From JACDAS01 sp046262415 (GTDB taxonomy: Bacteria > Actinomycetota > Thermoleophilia > Gaiellales > Gaiellaceae): a stretch of DNA of 15,850 nucleotides. The notes beneath the pieces were generated by a model. It was not told where the DNA came from. It saw only the letters and a list, made by a program, of their open reading frames with translations, and made no database searches. A program made the translations under genes and the position numbers. The stretch spans positions 1-15,850 of the forward strand of contig JBHEMU010000183.1 in NCBI GenBank assembly GCA_046262415.1. The letters run 5' to 3'. This document shows, piece after piece, positions 1-6,942 of this stretch (within the stretch, counting starts at the first letter, position 1; each line of letters begins with the position of its first letter).

Positions 1-138
1 GTGCTGAGGGCCGCCCGCTCGCCGGAGACGGGCCAGGCGTGGGTCGTGCAGCCGGGCCGCGAGCCCCTCGTCTTCCGCTGGCCGAACGTGCCCGGGCCGA
101 GGACGCCGGCGGGCAGGGGCATGCGGCCCCCGATCTAG
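1..138 (+). CDS. C-terminal 45 codons of an upstream gene (possible SDR tail)
   Basis: Frame 1 is open from the window edge to a TAG at 136-138. The peptide contains the stretch AWVVQPGREPLVFRW followed by NVPGPR. This resembles my recollection of the C-terminal tail of some short-chain dehydrogenases, but no catalytic motif lies inside the window, so the family is a guess. Codon choice (strong third-position GC) fits a real gene. The stop overlaps the next start by one base (TAGTG), which suggests one operon with the dehalogenase-like gene. Confidence 0.45.
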   Translation: MLRAARSPETGQAWVVQPGREPLVFRWPNVPGPRTPAGRGMRPPI

Positions 139-1016
139 TGCACCGGACGCCCGACGAGCGCTTCGCCGACCTGCCCGGCTATCCGTTCCGGCCCCGCTAC
201 GCCGAGCAGGACGGCCTGCGCCTCCACTACCTCGACGAGGGTGACGGCGACCCGGTTCTCTGCCTGCACGGCGAGCCGACCTGGTCCTTCCTCTACCGCC
301 GGATGATCCCGGCGCTCGCCCGGGTCGGGCGGGTCGTCGCTCCGGACTACTTCGGCTTCGGTCGCTCGGACAAGCCCACCGACCCCGCGTGGTACTCGTA
401 CGACCGCCACTGCGCCTCGATCCGACGGCTGGTCGAGGAGCTCGGCCTCCGCCGGCTCACGGTCGTCGTCCAGGACTGGGGCGGGCCGATCGGCCTCAGG
501 CTCGCGGTCGAGCGCCCCGACCTCGTCGACCGGCTGGTGATCCTGAACACCGGAGTGGGCGGAGGGCGGGCGCCGAGCGACGCCTGGCTGCGCTTCCGTG
601 AGGTCGTCCGCGCCGCCGGGGGCGACTTCCAGCCCGGCCGCCTGGTGCGCCGGAGCTGCGTCCGCGGGCTCGCCGACGAGGTCGTCGCGGCCTACGACGC
701 GCCCTTCCCCACCCCGGAGTCGAAGGCGGGCGCGCTCGCCTTTCCCGAACACGTGCCGACCGAGCCGGACCACCCGAACACCGCTCCCCTGCTGGCGGTC
801 CGCGAGGCACTGCGCGGCTGGCAGAAGCCCGCGCTCGTCCTCTTCGGCGACTCCGACCCGATCTTCTCCACCCGGGTCGCGGAGCGCATCGCCGAGCTGA
901 TCCCGGGCGCGCTCCCGGCGGAGACGGTCGTGAACGCGGGCCACTTCGTCCAGGAGGACGCGGGCGAGGAGGTGGCCGAGCGGATCGTCCGCTTCCTCGA
1001 GACGCGTGACCGGTGA
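138..1016 (+). CDS. Haloalkane dehalogenase-like alpha/beta hydrolase (HLD-I/DhlA type)
   Basis: This is a 292-residue alpha/beta hydrolase closest by eye to Xanthobacter DhlA, which hydrolyses carbon-halogen bonds in the cytoplasm. The GTG at 138 is chosen because the protein then starts like DhlA (RTPDERF, then YPF) and couples to the upstream stop. Visible motifs are the oxyanion region HGEPTWSFLYR (residues 44-54), nucleophile Asp113 followed by Trp114 in VVQDWGG, probable acid Asp240 in FGDSDP and His269 in NAGHFVQE. Trp114 matches the first halide-binding tryptophan. The second, which DhlA has in the cap domain, is not evident: the aligned stretch around residues 162-170 reads GDFQPGRLV. 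The substrate could therefore differ, and a general ester or epoxide hydrolase is the main alternative. The family call is firm; dehalogenase activity is inferred. Confidence 0.8.
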   Translation: MHRTPDERFADLPGYPFRPRYAEQDGLRLHYLDEGDGDPVLCLHGEPTWSFLYRRMIPALARVGRVVAPDYFGFGRSDKPTDPAWYSYDRHCASIRRLVEELGLRRLTVVVQDWGGPIGLRLAVERPDLVDRLVILNTGVGGGRAPSDAWLRFREVVRAAGGDFQPGRLVRRSCVRGLADEVVAAYDAPFPTPESKAGALAFPEHVPTEPDHPNTAPLLAVREALRGWQKPALVLFGDSDPIFSTRVAERIAELIPGALPAETVVNAGHFVQEDAGEEVAERIVRFLETRDR

Positions 1017-1191
1017 TTCGCGCGCCCGCGGGGGCGATCCAGGCCAAGGTTGGTCAGTGCGATCAGGCGCCGCACGTACTGGAAGTACGGGCGGCGCGCG
1101 AGCGGACTGATCCACCGCCGCGTCTGGGTCGTCATCCGCGCCGCGGGAATTGGCGGTCACGCGTCTGGGAGGTCTCGTAGAGTCCGGCGGC

Positions 1192-1596
1192 GTGGAGACC
1201 GACCGGGTACGCGCCGCGATGCCCTTCGCGGGCACGATCGGGATGGAGGTGCTGGCCGCGTCCGCGCAGGAGGTGGAGAGCCGGCTCGCCTGGGAGGAGC
1301 GGCTCTGCACGGCCGGCGGGATCCTCCACGGCGGCGCGCTGATGGGCCTGGCGGACGCGAGCGGCGGCCTCTGCGCCTTCCTCAACCTTCCCGAGGGCGC
1401 GGGCGGGACGGCGACGATCGAGTCGAAGACGAACTTCTTCGCCGCCGTCCGCAGCGGCTTCGTGACCGCGCGCTCGCGGCCCCTGCACCGCGGCCGGACG
1501 ACGATCGTGGTCGAGACCGACCTCTTCGACGAGAGCGAGCGCCACGTCGCCCGCGTCACGCAGACGCAGGCGATCCTGCCTCCGCGCGACGCCTAG
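1192..1596 (+). CDS. PaaI-type hotdog-fold thioesterase
   Basis: This is a 134-residue single hotdog-domain protein. It shows the family signature GGILHGGALMGLADASGG around residues 42-59, then ESKTNFFAAVRSG and a final TQTQAIL strand, as in PaaI/YbgC-like acyl-CoA thioesterases. Members hydrolyse acyl- or aryl-CoA esters in the cytoplasm, usually as homotetramers. The substrate cannot be read from sequence. The GTG at 1192 gives a normal N-terminus; an in-frame TTG at 1150 would add 14 unremarkable residues. The gene converges on the acyl-CoA dehydrogenase gene with only eight bases between stops, and a role in CoA-ester turnover fits the neighbours. The 175 bases between the dehalogenase stop and this start show no gene. 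Confidence 0.82.
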   Translation: METDRVRAAMPFAGTIGMEVLAASAQEVESRLAWEERLCTAGGILHGGALMGLADASGGLCAFLNLPEGAGGTATIESKTNFFAAVRSGFVTARSRPLHRGRTTIVVETDLFDESERHVARVTQTQAILPPRDA

Positions 1597-1604
1597 GCGA
1601 GACG

Positions 1605-2813
1605 CTACGAGAAGCGCCAGGTGCCGCCGGCGGCGAACTCCTTCAGGATCCGCCGGCTGACGACCATGCGGTGCACCTCGTCGGGCCCGTCGTAGATGCG
1701 GCCGCTGCGGGCGTGCGAGAACATCAGCGCCAGCGGCGTCCGGTCGGTGAGGCCGAGCGCCCCGTGCACCTGGATCGCGCGGTCAATCACGTCGTTCAGT
1801 GCCCGCGCGGCGAAGAACTTGATCAGCGAGATCTCGACGCGGGCCTCGTCGCCCGCGTCGATCTTGTGCGCGGCGTCGAGCGTCATCAGCCGGCACGCCT
1901 GGATCTCGGCGGCGGAGTCGGCGATCCAGTTCTGCACCGTCTGCTTCTCCGCGAGCGGGCCGCCGAACGCCTCGCGCTCGAGCGCGCGCCGGCACATCAG
2001 CTCGAACGCGCGCTGCATCTGGCCGAGCCAGCGCATCACGTGGTGGATCCGGCCGGGCCCGAGGCGCTTCTGCGCGATCCGGAAGCCGTCGCCGGGCTCG
2101 CCGAGCGTGTTCTCGACCGGGACGCGGACGCCGGTGTAGCGCACCTCGCAATGGGTCGTCCAGCCGTGCCCCGGATGGCCGAGGACGGACACCGGCGTGA
2201 TCTCGATCCCGGCGGTATCCGCGGGGACGAGGATCTGCGTCGCCCGCCGGTGCGGCGCCTCGTCGGGGTCGGTCACCGCCATGACGATGCCGAAGGCGGC
2301 GCCCTCGGCGCCGGACGAGAACCACTTGCGACCGTCGACCACCCAGTCCTCCCCGTCCCGCACGGCGCGCGTCCGGAGCGTGGTCGGGTCCGACCCCGGC
2401 TGGTCGGGCTCGGTCATCGAGAAGAACGAGCGGGCCGTGCCCTCCACGAGCGGGCGCAGCCAGCGCTCCTTCTGGTCGGGCGTCCCGAACAGGTGCAGGA
2501 TCTCGCCGTTGCCGGCATCCGGAGCCTGGCAGTTGAAGACGAGCTGGCCCCAGGCGCTTCGCCCGATCTCCTCGTTCAGGAGCGCGTACGCGAGAAAGCC
2601 GCGCCCGGTGCCGCCGGCCTCGGGCGGCAGGTGCGGCGCCCAGAGCCCCTCCGCCCTCGCGCGCGCCCGCAGGCCGTCGACGAGCGCCCGGGCCTCGTCG
2701 TCCTCCCGCGCGATCGCCTCCTCGTTCGGGTAGAGGTGCTCCTCCATGAAGGCGCGATAGACCTCGCGGAGCCCGGCGTGCGCCTGGGTAGGCGGAAGCT
2801 CGGTCGCCGTCAC
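1605..2813 (-). CDS. ACAD10/11-like (LvaC-like) acyl-CoA dehydrogenase
   Basis: This is a 402-residue acyl-CoA dehydrogenase fold using FAD. Several stretches match the dehydrogenase domain of ACAD11: VFNCQAPDAGNGEILHLFG (92-110), SFFSMTEPD (129-137), KWFSSGA (163-169), KRLGPGRIHH (249-258) and IQVHGALGL (347-355). The usual catalytic-base region IYEG reads IYDGPDEVH here (Asp375), and a DGPDEVH stretch is also typical of ACAD10/11. In the Pseudomonas Lva route such an enzyme acts on a phosphorylated 4-hydroxyacyl-CoA, losing phosphate and re-hydrating to the 3-hydroxy form. The GTG at 2813 follows from the ACAD N-terminus; longer frames upstream run antisense to the divergent gene. The gene diverges from an operon carrying the APH-kinase, DUF6285 and SDR partners. 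ACAD identity is near certain; the 4-hydroxyacyl role is inferred from subfamily and context. Confidence 0.88.
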   Translation of the reverse strand: MTATELPPTQAHAGLREVYRAFMEEHLYPNEEAIAREDDEARALVDGLRARARAEGLWAPHLPPEAGGTGRGFLAYALLNEEIGRSAWGQLVFNCQAPDAGNGEILHLFGTPDQKERWLRPLVEGTARSFFSMTEPDQPGSDPTTLRTRAVRDGEDWVVDGRKWFSSGAEGAAFGIVMAVTDPDEAPHRRATQILVPADTAGIEITPVSVLGHPGHGWTTHCEVRYTGVRVPVENTLGEPGDGFRIAQKRLGPGRIHHVMRWLGQMQRAFELMCRRALEREAFGGPLAEKQTVQNWIADSAAEIQACRLMTLDAAHKIDAGDEARVEISLIKFFAARALNDVIDRAIQVHGALGLTDRTPLALMFSHARSGRIYDGPDEVHRMVVSRRILKEFAAGGTWRFS

Positions 2814-2831
2814 CCGTTTAGCATCGCACGA
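2814..2831. promoter_or_regulatory. Divergent promoter gap, probably leaderless in the plus direction
   Basis: Only 18 bases separate the minus-strand GTG (2813) from the plus-strand ATG (2832). On the plus strand a TAGCAT hexamer at 2819-2824 fits a -10 box ending seven bases before the ATG, so the transcript would start at or next to the start codon. On the minus strand GATGCT or a neighbouring hexamer lies at a similar distance from the GTG. No Shine-Dalgarno sequence is visible for either gene, and -35 elements are not clear. Inferred from spacing only. Confidence 0.4.
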
Positions 2832-3230
2832 ATGCTCGACGCCGGCGGCTCGCTCGCGGAGCGCTTCTACCGCGCGTTCCTGGACGCCGACCTCCCCCGG
2901 CTCGAGGCGCTCGTCGCGCCTGACGCCGTCCTCGTGATCCGCGCGCCCTCGCTGCTCGCCGGATCGCACCCGGGGCCGCGCGGGCTGGCGACCCTGCGCC
3001 ACCGGGTCGGCGAGCTGACGGGAATGACGTGGGGGCCGCTCCGCGAGGACAGCCACGACGTCGCGACGAGCGACTGGCACGCGGTCGTCATGGACCGGTT
3101 CGTCGCCGAGCGCGGCGACCGGCGGCTCGACTCTCACGAGGCGCTCGTGCTCGCGATCGAGGAAGATCGGATCGTGCGGCTCTTCCACTACGTGCACGAC
3201 CCGGTCGCGTTCACGGGCTTCTGGTCGTGA
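2832..3230 (+). CDS. SnoaL-like/NTF2-fold protein heading the catabolic operon
   Basis: This is a 132-residue NTF2-like cone-fold protein. The opening AERFYRAFLDADLPRLEALVAPDAVL is the classic first helix and strand of the SnoaL/ketosteroid-isomerase group (split here: AERFYRAFL, then DADLPRLEALV). It ends with a strand carrying LFHYVHDPVAF. The family includes isomerases, cyclases, hydratases and non-catalytic binding proteins, so no reaction can be assigned. The ATG at 2832 is the only good start. The stop overlaps the next start as GTGA, so it is translationally coupled to the F420-dependent oxidoreductase. A second SnoaL-like protein occurs later in the same operon; the two differ clearly in length and sequence. 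Confidence 0.75.
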   Translation: MLDAGGSLAERFYRAFLDADLPRLEALVAPDAVLVIRAPSLLAGSHPGPRGLATLRHRVGELTGMTWGPLREDSHDVATSDWHAVVMDRFVAERGDRRLDSHEALVLAIEEDRIVRLFHYVHDPVAFTGFWS

Positions 3231-4261
3231 AGCTCGGGTTCGGCATGGGGTACGCGTCACCGGGGACGAACCCCACGGACGTGATCGCGCTCGCGCGGGA
3301 AGCGGAGCGCCTCGGCTACGACTCCGCCTGGGCGGCCGAGTCCTGGGGGACCGACACTGTCACCGTCCTGAGCTGGCTCGCGGCGACCACGACGAAGCTC
3401 AAGGTCGGGGCGTCGATCATGCAGATGCCCGGGCGGACGCCGGCCGCGACGGCGATGACGGCGGCGACGCTCGACCTGATGTCGGGCGGACGCTTCCTCC
3501 TAGGCCTCGGGACGTCGGGGCCGCAGGTCGTGGAGGGCTGGCACGGCCAGCCGTGGGGCAAGCCGCTCGGACGGACGCGCGAGTACGTCGACATCGTGCG
3601 GCGGATGCTCCGCCGCGAGACGATCGAGCACCACGGCGAGCACTACGACATCCCGTACACGGGCGAGGGCGCGACGGGCCTCGGCAAGCCGCTGAAGCTG
3701 ATGATGCGCCCGCTGCGTGCCGAGATTCCGATCCTCCTCGCCGCGATCGGGCCGAAGAACGTCGCGCTCGCGGCGGAGATCGCGGACGGGTGGCTGCCCG
3801 TCTTCCTCTCGCCGGAGCGCTTCGGCGAGGTCTTCCGGCCCTCCCTGGAGGAGGGCCGGCGCCGTGCCGGCAAGGGCCTCGAGGGCTTCGAGATCGCGGC
3901 GACGTCCGTGCCGCTCGTCGTCGGCGACGACCTCGACGCCGCGCGCGACGCCGTCCGGCCTCACGTCGCCCTCTACGTCGGCGGCATGGGGGCGCGGGGC
4001 AAGAACTTCTACAACTCGCTGGTCGGGCGCTACGGGTACGAGGCTGAGGCGAAGGAGATCCAGGACCTGTACCTGGACGGGAAGCAGCGCGAGGCGGCCG
4101 CCGCGGTGCCCGACGCGCTCGTGGACGAGGTCGCCCTCGTCGGCTCGCGCGAGCGGATCGCCGACCGGCTCGACGCCTGGCGGGAGTGCGGGGTCACGAC
4201 CATGATCGTCCACGCAGCCGAGGCCGGTTCGCTCCGCGTGCTGGCGGAGGCGGCGGCATGA
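3227..4261 (+). CDS. F420-dependent LLM-class oxidoreductase, Rv3520c family
   Basis: This is a 344-residue bacterial-luciferase-like TIM barrel. It is close by eye to M. tuberculosis Rv3520c over its whole length: VKLGFGMGY start, AESWGTD, LDLMSGGRFLLGLGTSGPQV, VEGWHGQPWGKPL, RTREYVDIVR, GPKNVALAAEIADGWLP, LYVGGMGARG and PDALVDEVALVGS. That family is assigned to coenzyme F420 rather than FMN, implying a host that makes F420. The physiological substrate is unknown. The GTG at 3227 matches the family N-terminus and overlaps the previous stop (GTGA); the gene ends in an ATGA overlap with the SDR. Its presence suggests that the operon includes a hydride-transfer step on a carbonyl or enoyl intermediate, which is inference. 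Confidence 0.88.
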   Translation: MKLGFGMGYASPGTNPTDVIALAREAERLGYDSAWAAESWGTDTVTVLSWLAATTTKLKVGASIMQMPGRTPAATAMTAATLDLMSGGRFLLGLGTSGPQVVEGWHGQPWGKPLGRTREYVDIVRRMLRRETIEHHGEHYDIPYTGEGATGLGKPLKLMMRPLRAEIPILLAAIGPKNVALAAEIADGWLPVFLSPERFGEVFRPSLEEGRRRAGKGLEGFEIAATSVPLVVGDDLDAARDAVRPHVALYVGGMGARGKNFYNSLVGRYGYEAEAKEIQDLYLDGKQREAAAAVPDALVDEVALVGSRERIADRLDAWRECGVTTMIVHAAEAGSLRVLAEAAA

Positions 4262-5034
4262 CCCTGCACGACCTCTTCGACCTCGATGGCCGGGTGGCGA
4301 TCGTCACGGGCGGCGCCACGGGGATCGGCCGCCAGATGGCGCAGGGCCTCGCCGAGGCGGGCGCCGACCTCGTGCTCTGCGCCCGCAAGGCCGACCGCTG
4401 CGAGGAGGCGGCCGCCCACCTCGCGGGTACCGGCGTGCGCACGATCGGCCTCGGCTGCGACGTCCGCGACCCCGAGCAGGTGCAGGCCGTCGTCGGCCGG
4501 GCCCGCGCCGAGTTCGGCCGGGTCGACATCCTCGTGAACAACGCCGGCACGGTCTGGGGCGCGCCGCCCGAGGACACGCCGCTCGAGGGCTGGCAGAAGG
4601 TGATCGACGTCAACCTGACGGGCGTCTTCCTCTGCTCGCAGGCGGCGGGCCGGGTGATGATCGACCAGGGCAAGGGCGGCAAGATCGTCAACATCGCCTC
4701 GGTGGCGGCGTTCCGGGGCGGCCCGCAGGAGGTGATGAACGCGATTGCCTACAACGCGAGCAAGGGCGGCGTCGTCTCCTTCACGCGCGATCTCGCCTGC
4801 AAGTGGGCCCGGCACGGGATCAACGTGAACGCGATCGCCCCCGGCTGGTTTCCCTCGGACATGTCCAACTTCGTGCTCGAGCCGCACCGCGACGCCACGC
4901 TCGGCCGCATCCCGCTCGGACGCTTCGGCGGCCCCGACGACCTCAAGGGCGCCGTGGTCTACCTCGCCTCTCGCGCCTCCGACTGGGTCACGGGCCACAC
5001 GCTGGTCGTCGACGGCGGCCAGTCGGCCTGGTGA
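4258..5034 (+). CDS. Short-chain dehydrogenase/reductase (LvaD-like candidate)
   Basis: This is a 258-residue classical SDR with a full catalytic set: TGGATGIG cofactor loop (17-24), NNAG (94-97), Asn119, Ser148 and Tyr165xxxLys169, plus the C-terminal TGHTLVVDGGQ. The basic residue after the second strand (Ala42-Arg43) favours NADP(H), though this is only indicative. In the Lva pathway an SDR reduces the 4-keto group of levulinyl-CoA to 4-hydroxyvaleryl-CoA. Its position directly before the kinase gene, coupled by GTGA, makes such a role plausible here, but SDRs are too diverse to assign a substrate by reading. The start ATG overlaps the previous stop (ATGA). Confidence 0.88.
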   Translation: MTLHDLFDLDGRVAIVTGGATGIGRQMAQGLAEAGADLVLCARKADRCEEAAAHLAGTGVRTIGLGCDVRDPEQVQAVVGRARAEFGRVDILVNNAGTVWGAPPEDTPLEGWQKVIDVNLTGVFLCSQAAGRVMIDQGKGGKIVNIASVAAFRGGPQEVMNAIAYNASKGGVVSFTRDLACKWARHGINVNAIAPGWFPSDMSNFVLEPHRDATLGRIPLGRFGGPDDLKGAVVYLASRASDWVTGHTLVVDGGQSAW

Positions 5035-5963
5035 GCCGGCCCGGCTGGGCGGCCGAGCTCGAGGAGCGCCTCGGCGCGAGCGTCGGCTCGATGCGCCTCC
5101 TCGCCGGCGGGGCGTCGAAGGAGGCCTGGGCGGTCGACACGGGCGGCGCCGGCGTCCTCGTCCGCCGCGCCGGCGGGGGAGTCATCCACCGCGACACGCT
5201 GTCGCTCGAGCACGAGTTCGCCGTGCTGGAGGCCGCCTTCGATGCGGGGGTGAAGGTGCCGCGGCCGGTCGCGTACCTCGGCCTCCTCGGCGGCCGCGAG
5301 GCGTTCGCGATGGAGCTCGTCGAGGGCGAGACGATCGGCCGCCGGATCGTGAAGGCGCCGCCGCCCGGCCTCGAGGCGGAGCTCGCCGACCAACTCGCGC
5401 TCGTCCACGCGATCCCGCCGGAGCGCCTGCCCTTCCTCCACGCCGCCGACCCGCTCGAGCGCCTGCTGCGCGAGCTCGACGACGTCGGCGAGCCGCACCC
5501 CGCGATCGAGTACGGGCTCTGGTGGCTGCGCGAGCGCCGGCCCGAGCCGCTGCACGAGGTGGTGACGCACGGCGACTTCCGGATCGGCAACGTCGTGGTC
5601 GGCCCGGCCGGCCTCGTCGCCCTCCTCGACTGGGAGTTCGCCCACCTCGCCGACCCGCGCGAGGACCTGAGCTGGCCGCTCGTCAGGGCCTGGCGCTTCG
5701 GCGCCGACGACCTGCGGCTCGGCGGCGTCGGCCACGTCGAGCCCTACCTCGTGCGCTACCGCGAGCTCACCGGCCTCGAGGTGGCGCCGGCGGAGCTCGA
5801 CTGGTGGGAGGTGCTCGGGAACGCGAAGTGGGCGGTCGGCGCGCTGACGCAGTCGCGACGGCACCTGAACGGCCTCGAGCGGAGCGTCGAGCTCGCCGTG
5901 CTCGGCCGCCTCGCCGCGGAGATGGAGTACGAGCTGCTCGACCTGATCGAGCGGGCGGCTTGA
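5031..5963 (+). CDS. APH-fold phosphotransferase (LvaA/ACAD11-kinase-like)
   Basis: This is a 310-residue aminoglycoside-phosphotransferase-fold kinase. The catalytic loop HGDFRIGN (180-187, base Asp182) and the metal ligand Asp200 in LLDWEFAHLADPREDL are clear, as are GGASKEAW (26-33) and the EHEF helix (60-63). It resembles the N-terminal kinase part of ACAD11 and bacterial LvaA rather than drug-resistance kinases. In those systems the ATP-dependent phosphorylation is on the 4-hydroxyl of a 4-hydroxyacyl-CoA. The GTG at 5031 overlaps the SDR stop; the earlier in-frame region is antisense-like sequence inside the SDR. The next gene is a DUF6285/LvaB-like partner, which strongly supports this assignment over antibiotic resistance. 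The fold is certain and the substrate inferred. Confidence 0.85.
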   Translation: MSRPGWAAELEERLGASVGSMRLLAGGASKEAWAVDTGGAGVLVRRAGGGVIHRDTLSLEHEFAVLEAAFDAGVKVPRPVAYLGLLGGREAFAMELVEGETIGRRIVKAPPPGLEAELADQLALVHAIPPERLPFLHAADPLERLLRELDDVGEPHPAIEYGLWWLRERRPEPLHEVVTHGDFRIGNVVVGPAGLVALLDWEFAHLADPREDLSWPLVRAWRFGADDLRLGGVGHVEPYLVRYRELTGLEVAPAELDWWEVLGNAKWAVGALTQSRRHLNGLERSVELAVLGRLAAEMEYELLDLIERAA

Positions 5964-6268
5964 CGCACGACCGCCCCACTCCCGCCGAGCTCGCCGAGGC
6001 GGTGCGGGAGTTCCTCGAGCGCGAGATCCTGCCGGGGCTCGACGACCACCGCTTCCGCTTCCGCACGCTCGTCGCGATCAACGGGCTCGGCATCCTGCAG
6101 CGCGAGCTCGAGTCGGACGCGGAGGGTCTGACCCCGGACGAGCTCGGCGAGCTGGCCGCGCGCATCCGCGCGGGCGATCCGCCGCCGGACGCGCTCGGCC
6201 TGCTCAGGGAGCACGTCGCCGCGAAGCTCCGCGTCGCGAATCCCCGCTATCTGGAGCGCTATCGCTGA
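5960..6268 (+). CDS. DUF6285 small protein (LvaB-like kinase partner)
   Basis: This is a 102-residue acidic, mostly helical protein with the pattern DRPTPAELAEAVREFLE, then EILPGLDDHRFRFRTLVAI and NGLGILQREL. I recognise it as the DUF6285 type that accompanies APH kinases and ACAD genes. In P. putida the corresponding small protein LvaB is needed for activity of the kinase LvaA. The start is the TTG at 5960, which forms a TTGA overlap with the kinase stop. It is required to keep the conserved DRP-TPAEL opening; a GTG at 6002 would remove it. The gene ends in CTGA, overlapping the histidine phosphatase. It probably binds and activates the kinase, which is inferred from the Lva precedent. Confidence 0.78.
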   Translation: MTHDRPTPAELAEAVREFLEREILPGLDDHRFRFRTLVAINGLGILQRELESDAEGLTPDELGELAARIRAGDPPPDALGLLREHVAAKLRVANPRYLERYR

Positions 6269-6942
6269 CCCGCCGGCGCCTGTACCTGATGCGTCACGCG
6301 CAGGTCGCGTACTTCGAGCCCGGCGGACGCCCGGTCGCCCCGGCCGACGTCCCGCTGACACAGGAGGGGCGGGAGCAGGCCCGAGCGGCGGCCGTCGCGC
6401 TCGCCGGCATCGCCTTCGACCGCGTCGTCACGAGCGGGCTGCCGCGCACGGTCGAGACGGCCAGAATCGTCGCACCCGACGCCGAGGTCGAGTCGTGGCC
6501 GGAGCTCCGGGAGCTCGAATCGGGGCGCATCCGAGACATCCCCGAGGACGACCTCGAGGCCGCCTTCACCGGCGCCTTCCGCGGCGACGTCCCGCTCGAG
6601 ACCCGCTTCCTCGGCGGCGAGATGGTCGGCTCGCTGCTCGACCGGGTCTCACCCGCCCTCGACCGCCTCCTCGCGGACGAGACCTGGGACGTTCTGCTCG
6701 GCGTGCTGCACGGCGGCGTCAACCGCGCCGTCCTCTCCCGGGCGCTGACGGGCGAGCGGCGCTTCCTCGGCGGCTTCGAGCAGGCGCCGGCCTGCATCAA
6801 CGTCCTCGACGTCGGCGCGGACTGGATCGTCCGCGCGGTCAACTACGCGCCCTACGATCCGGTGCACGCCCGCGGGCGCGCCACGACGATGGAAGAGCTG
6901 TACGACGAGTACCTCCCCTACCGGAAAGCGAGGGCCAGATGA
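6265..6942 (+). CDS. Histidine phosphatase superfamily protein, probable CTG start
   Basis: This is a 225-residue branch of the phosphoglycerate-mutase-like phosphatases. The phosphohistidine motif is LYLMRHA (6-12, His11), followed by TSGLPRTVETA, a probable acid in ELRELES and the second catalytic His149 in GVLHGGVN. The first ATG (6289) would make RHA residues 2-4 and delete the first beta strand. The better start is the CTG at 6265, which gives TRRRLYLMRH and a CTGA overlap with the previous stop. No ATG, GTG or TTG lies in frame in the roughly 40 bases upstream. In an operon with a kinase acting on hydroxyacyl-CoA, it might remove stray phosphate from intermediates or from CoA; this is speculation. 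Family confidence is high. Confidence 0.85.
   Translation: MTRRRLYLMRHAQVAYFEPGGRPVAPADVPLTQEGREQARAAAVALAGIAFDRVVTSGLPRTVETARIVAPDAEVESWPELRELESGRIRDIPEDDLEAAFTGAFRGDVPLETRFLGGEMVGSLLDRVSPALDRLLADETWDVLLGVLHGGVNRAVLSRALTGERRFLGGFEQAPACINVLDVGADWIVRAVNYAPYDPVHARGRATTMEELYDEYLPYRKARAR

Noticed and set aside
1017..1135. Minus-strand start of a possible small basic protein (RRWISPLARRPYFQYVRRL)
   Set aside because: The frame has no ribosome site and continues as antisense of the dehalogenase gene; nothing supports expression.
135..1559. 474-codon minus-strand frame opposite the dehalogenase and thioesterase genes
   Set aside because: No domain is visible, and both plus-strand genes have clear catalytic motifs.
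1050..3230. 726-codon plus-strand frame apparently fusing a long N-terminus to the SnoaL-like protein
   Set aside because: Only the last 132 codons are conserved; the rest is antisense to the ACAD gene or out of frame in the thioesterase gene.
2817..3260. N-terminal extension of the ACAD gene up to 3260
   Set aside because: The added residues are antisense to the SnoaL-like gene and have no family similarity; the GTG at 2813 gives the normal ACAD length.
5031..5963. Antibiotic-resistance reading of the APH-fold kinase
   Set aside because: Neighbouring DUF6285, SDR and ACAD genes and the sequence style point to acyl-CoA metabolism rather than drug modification.
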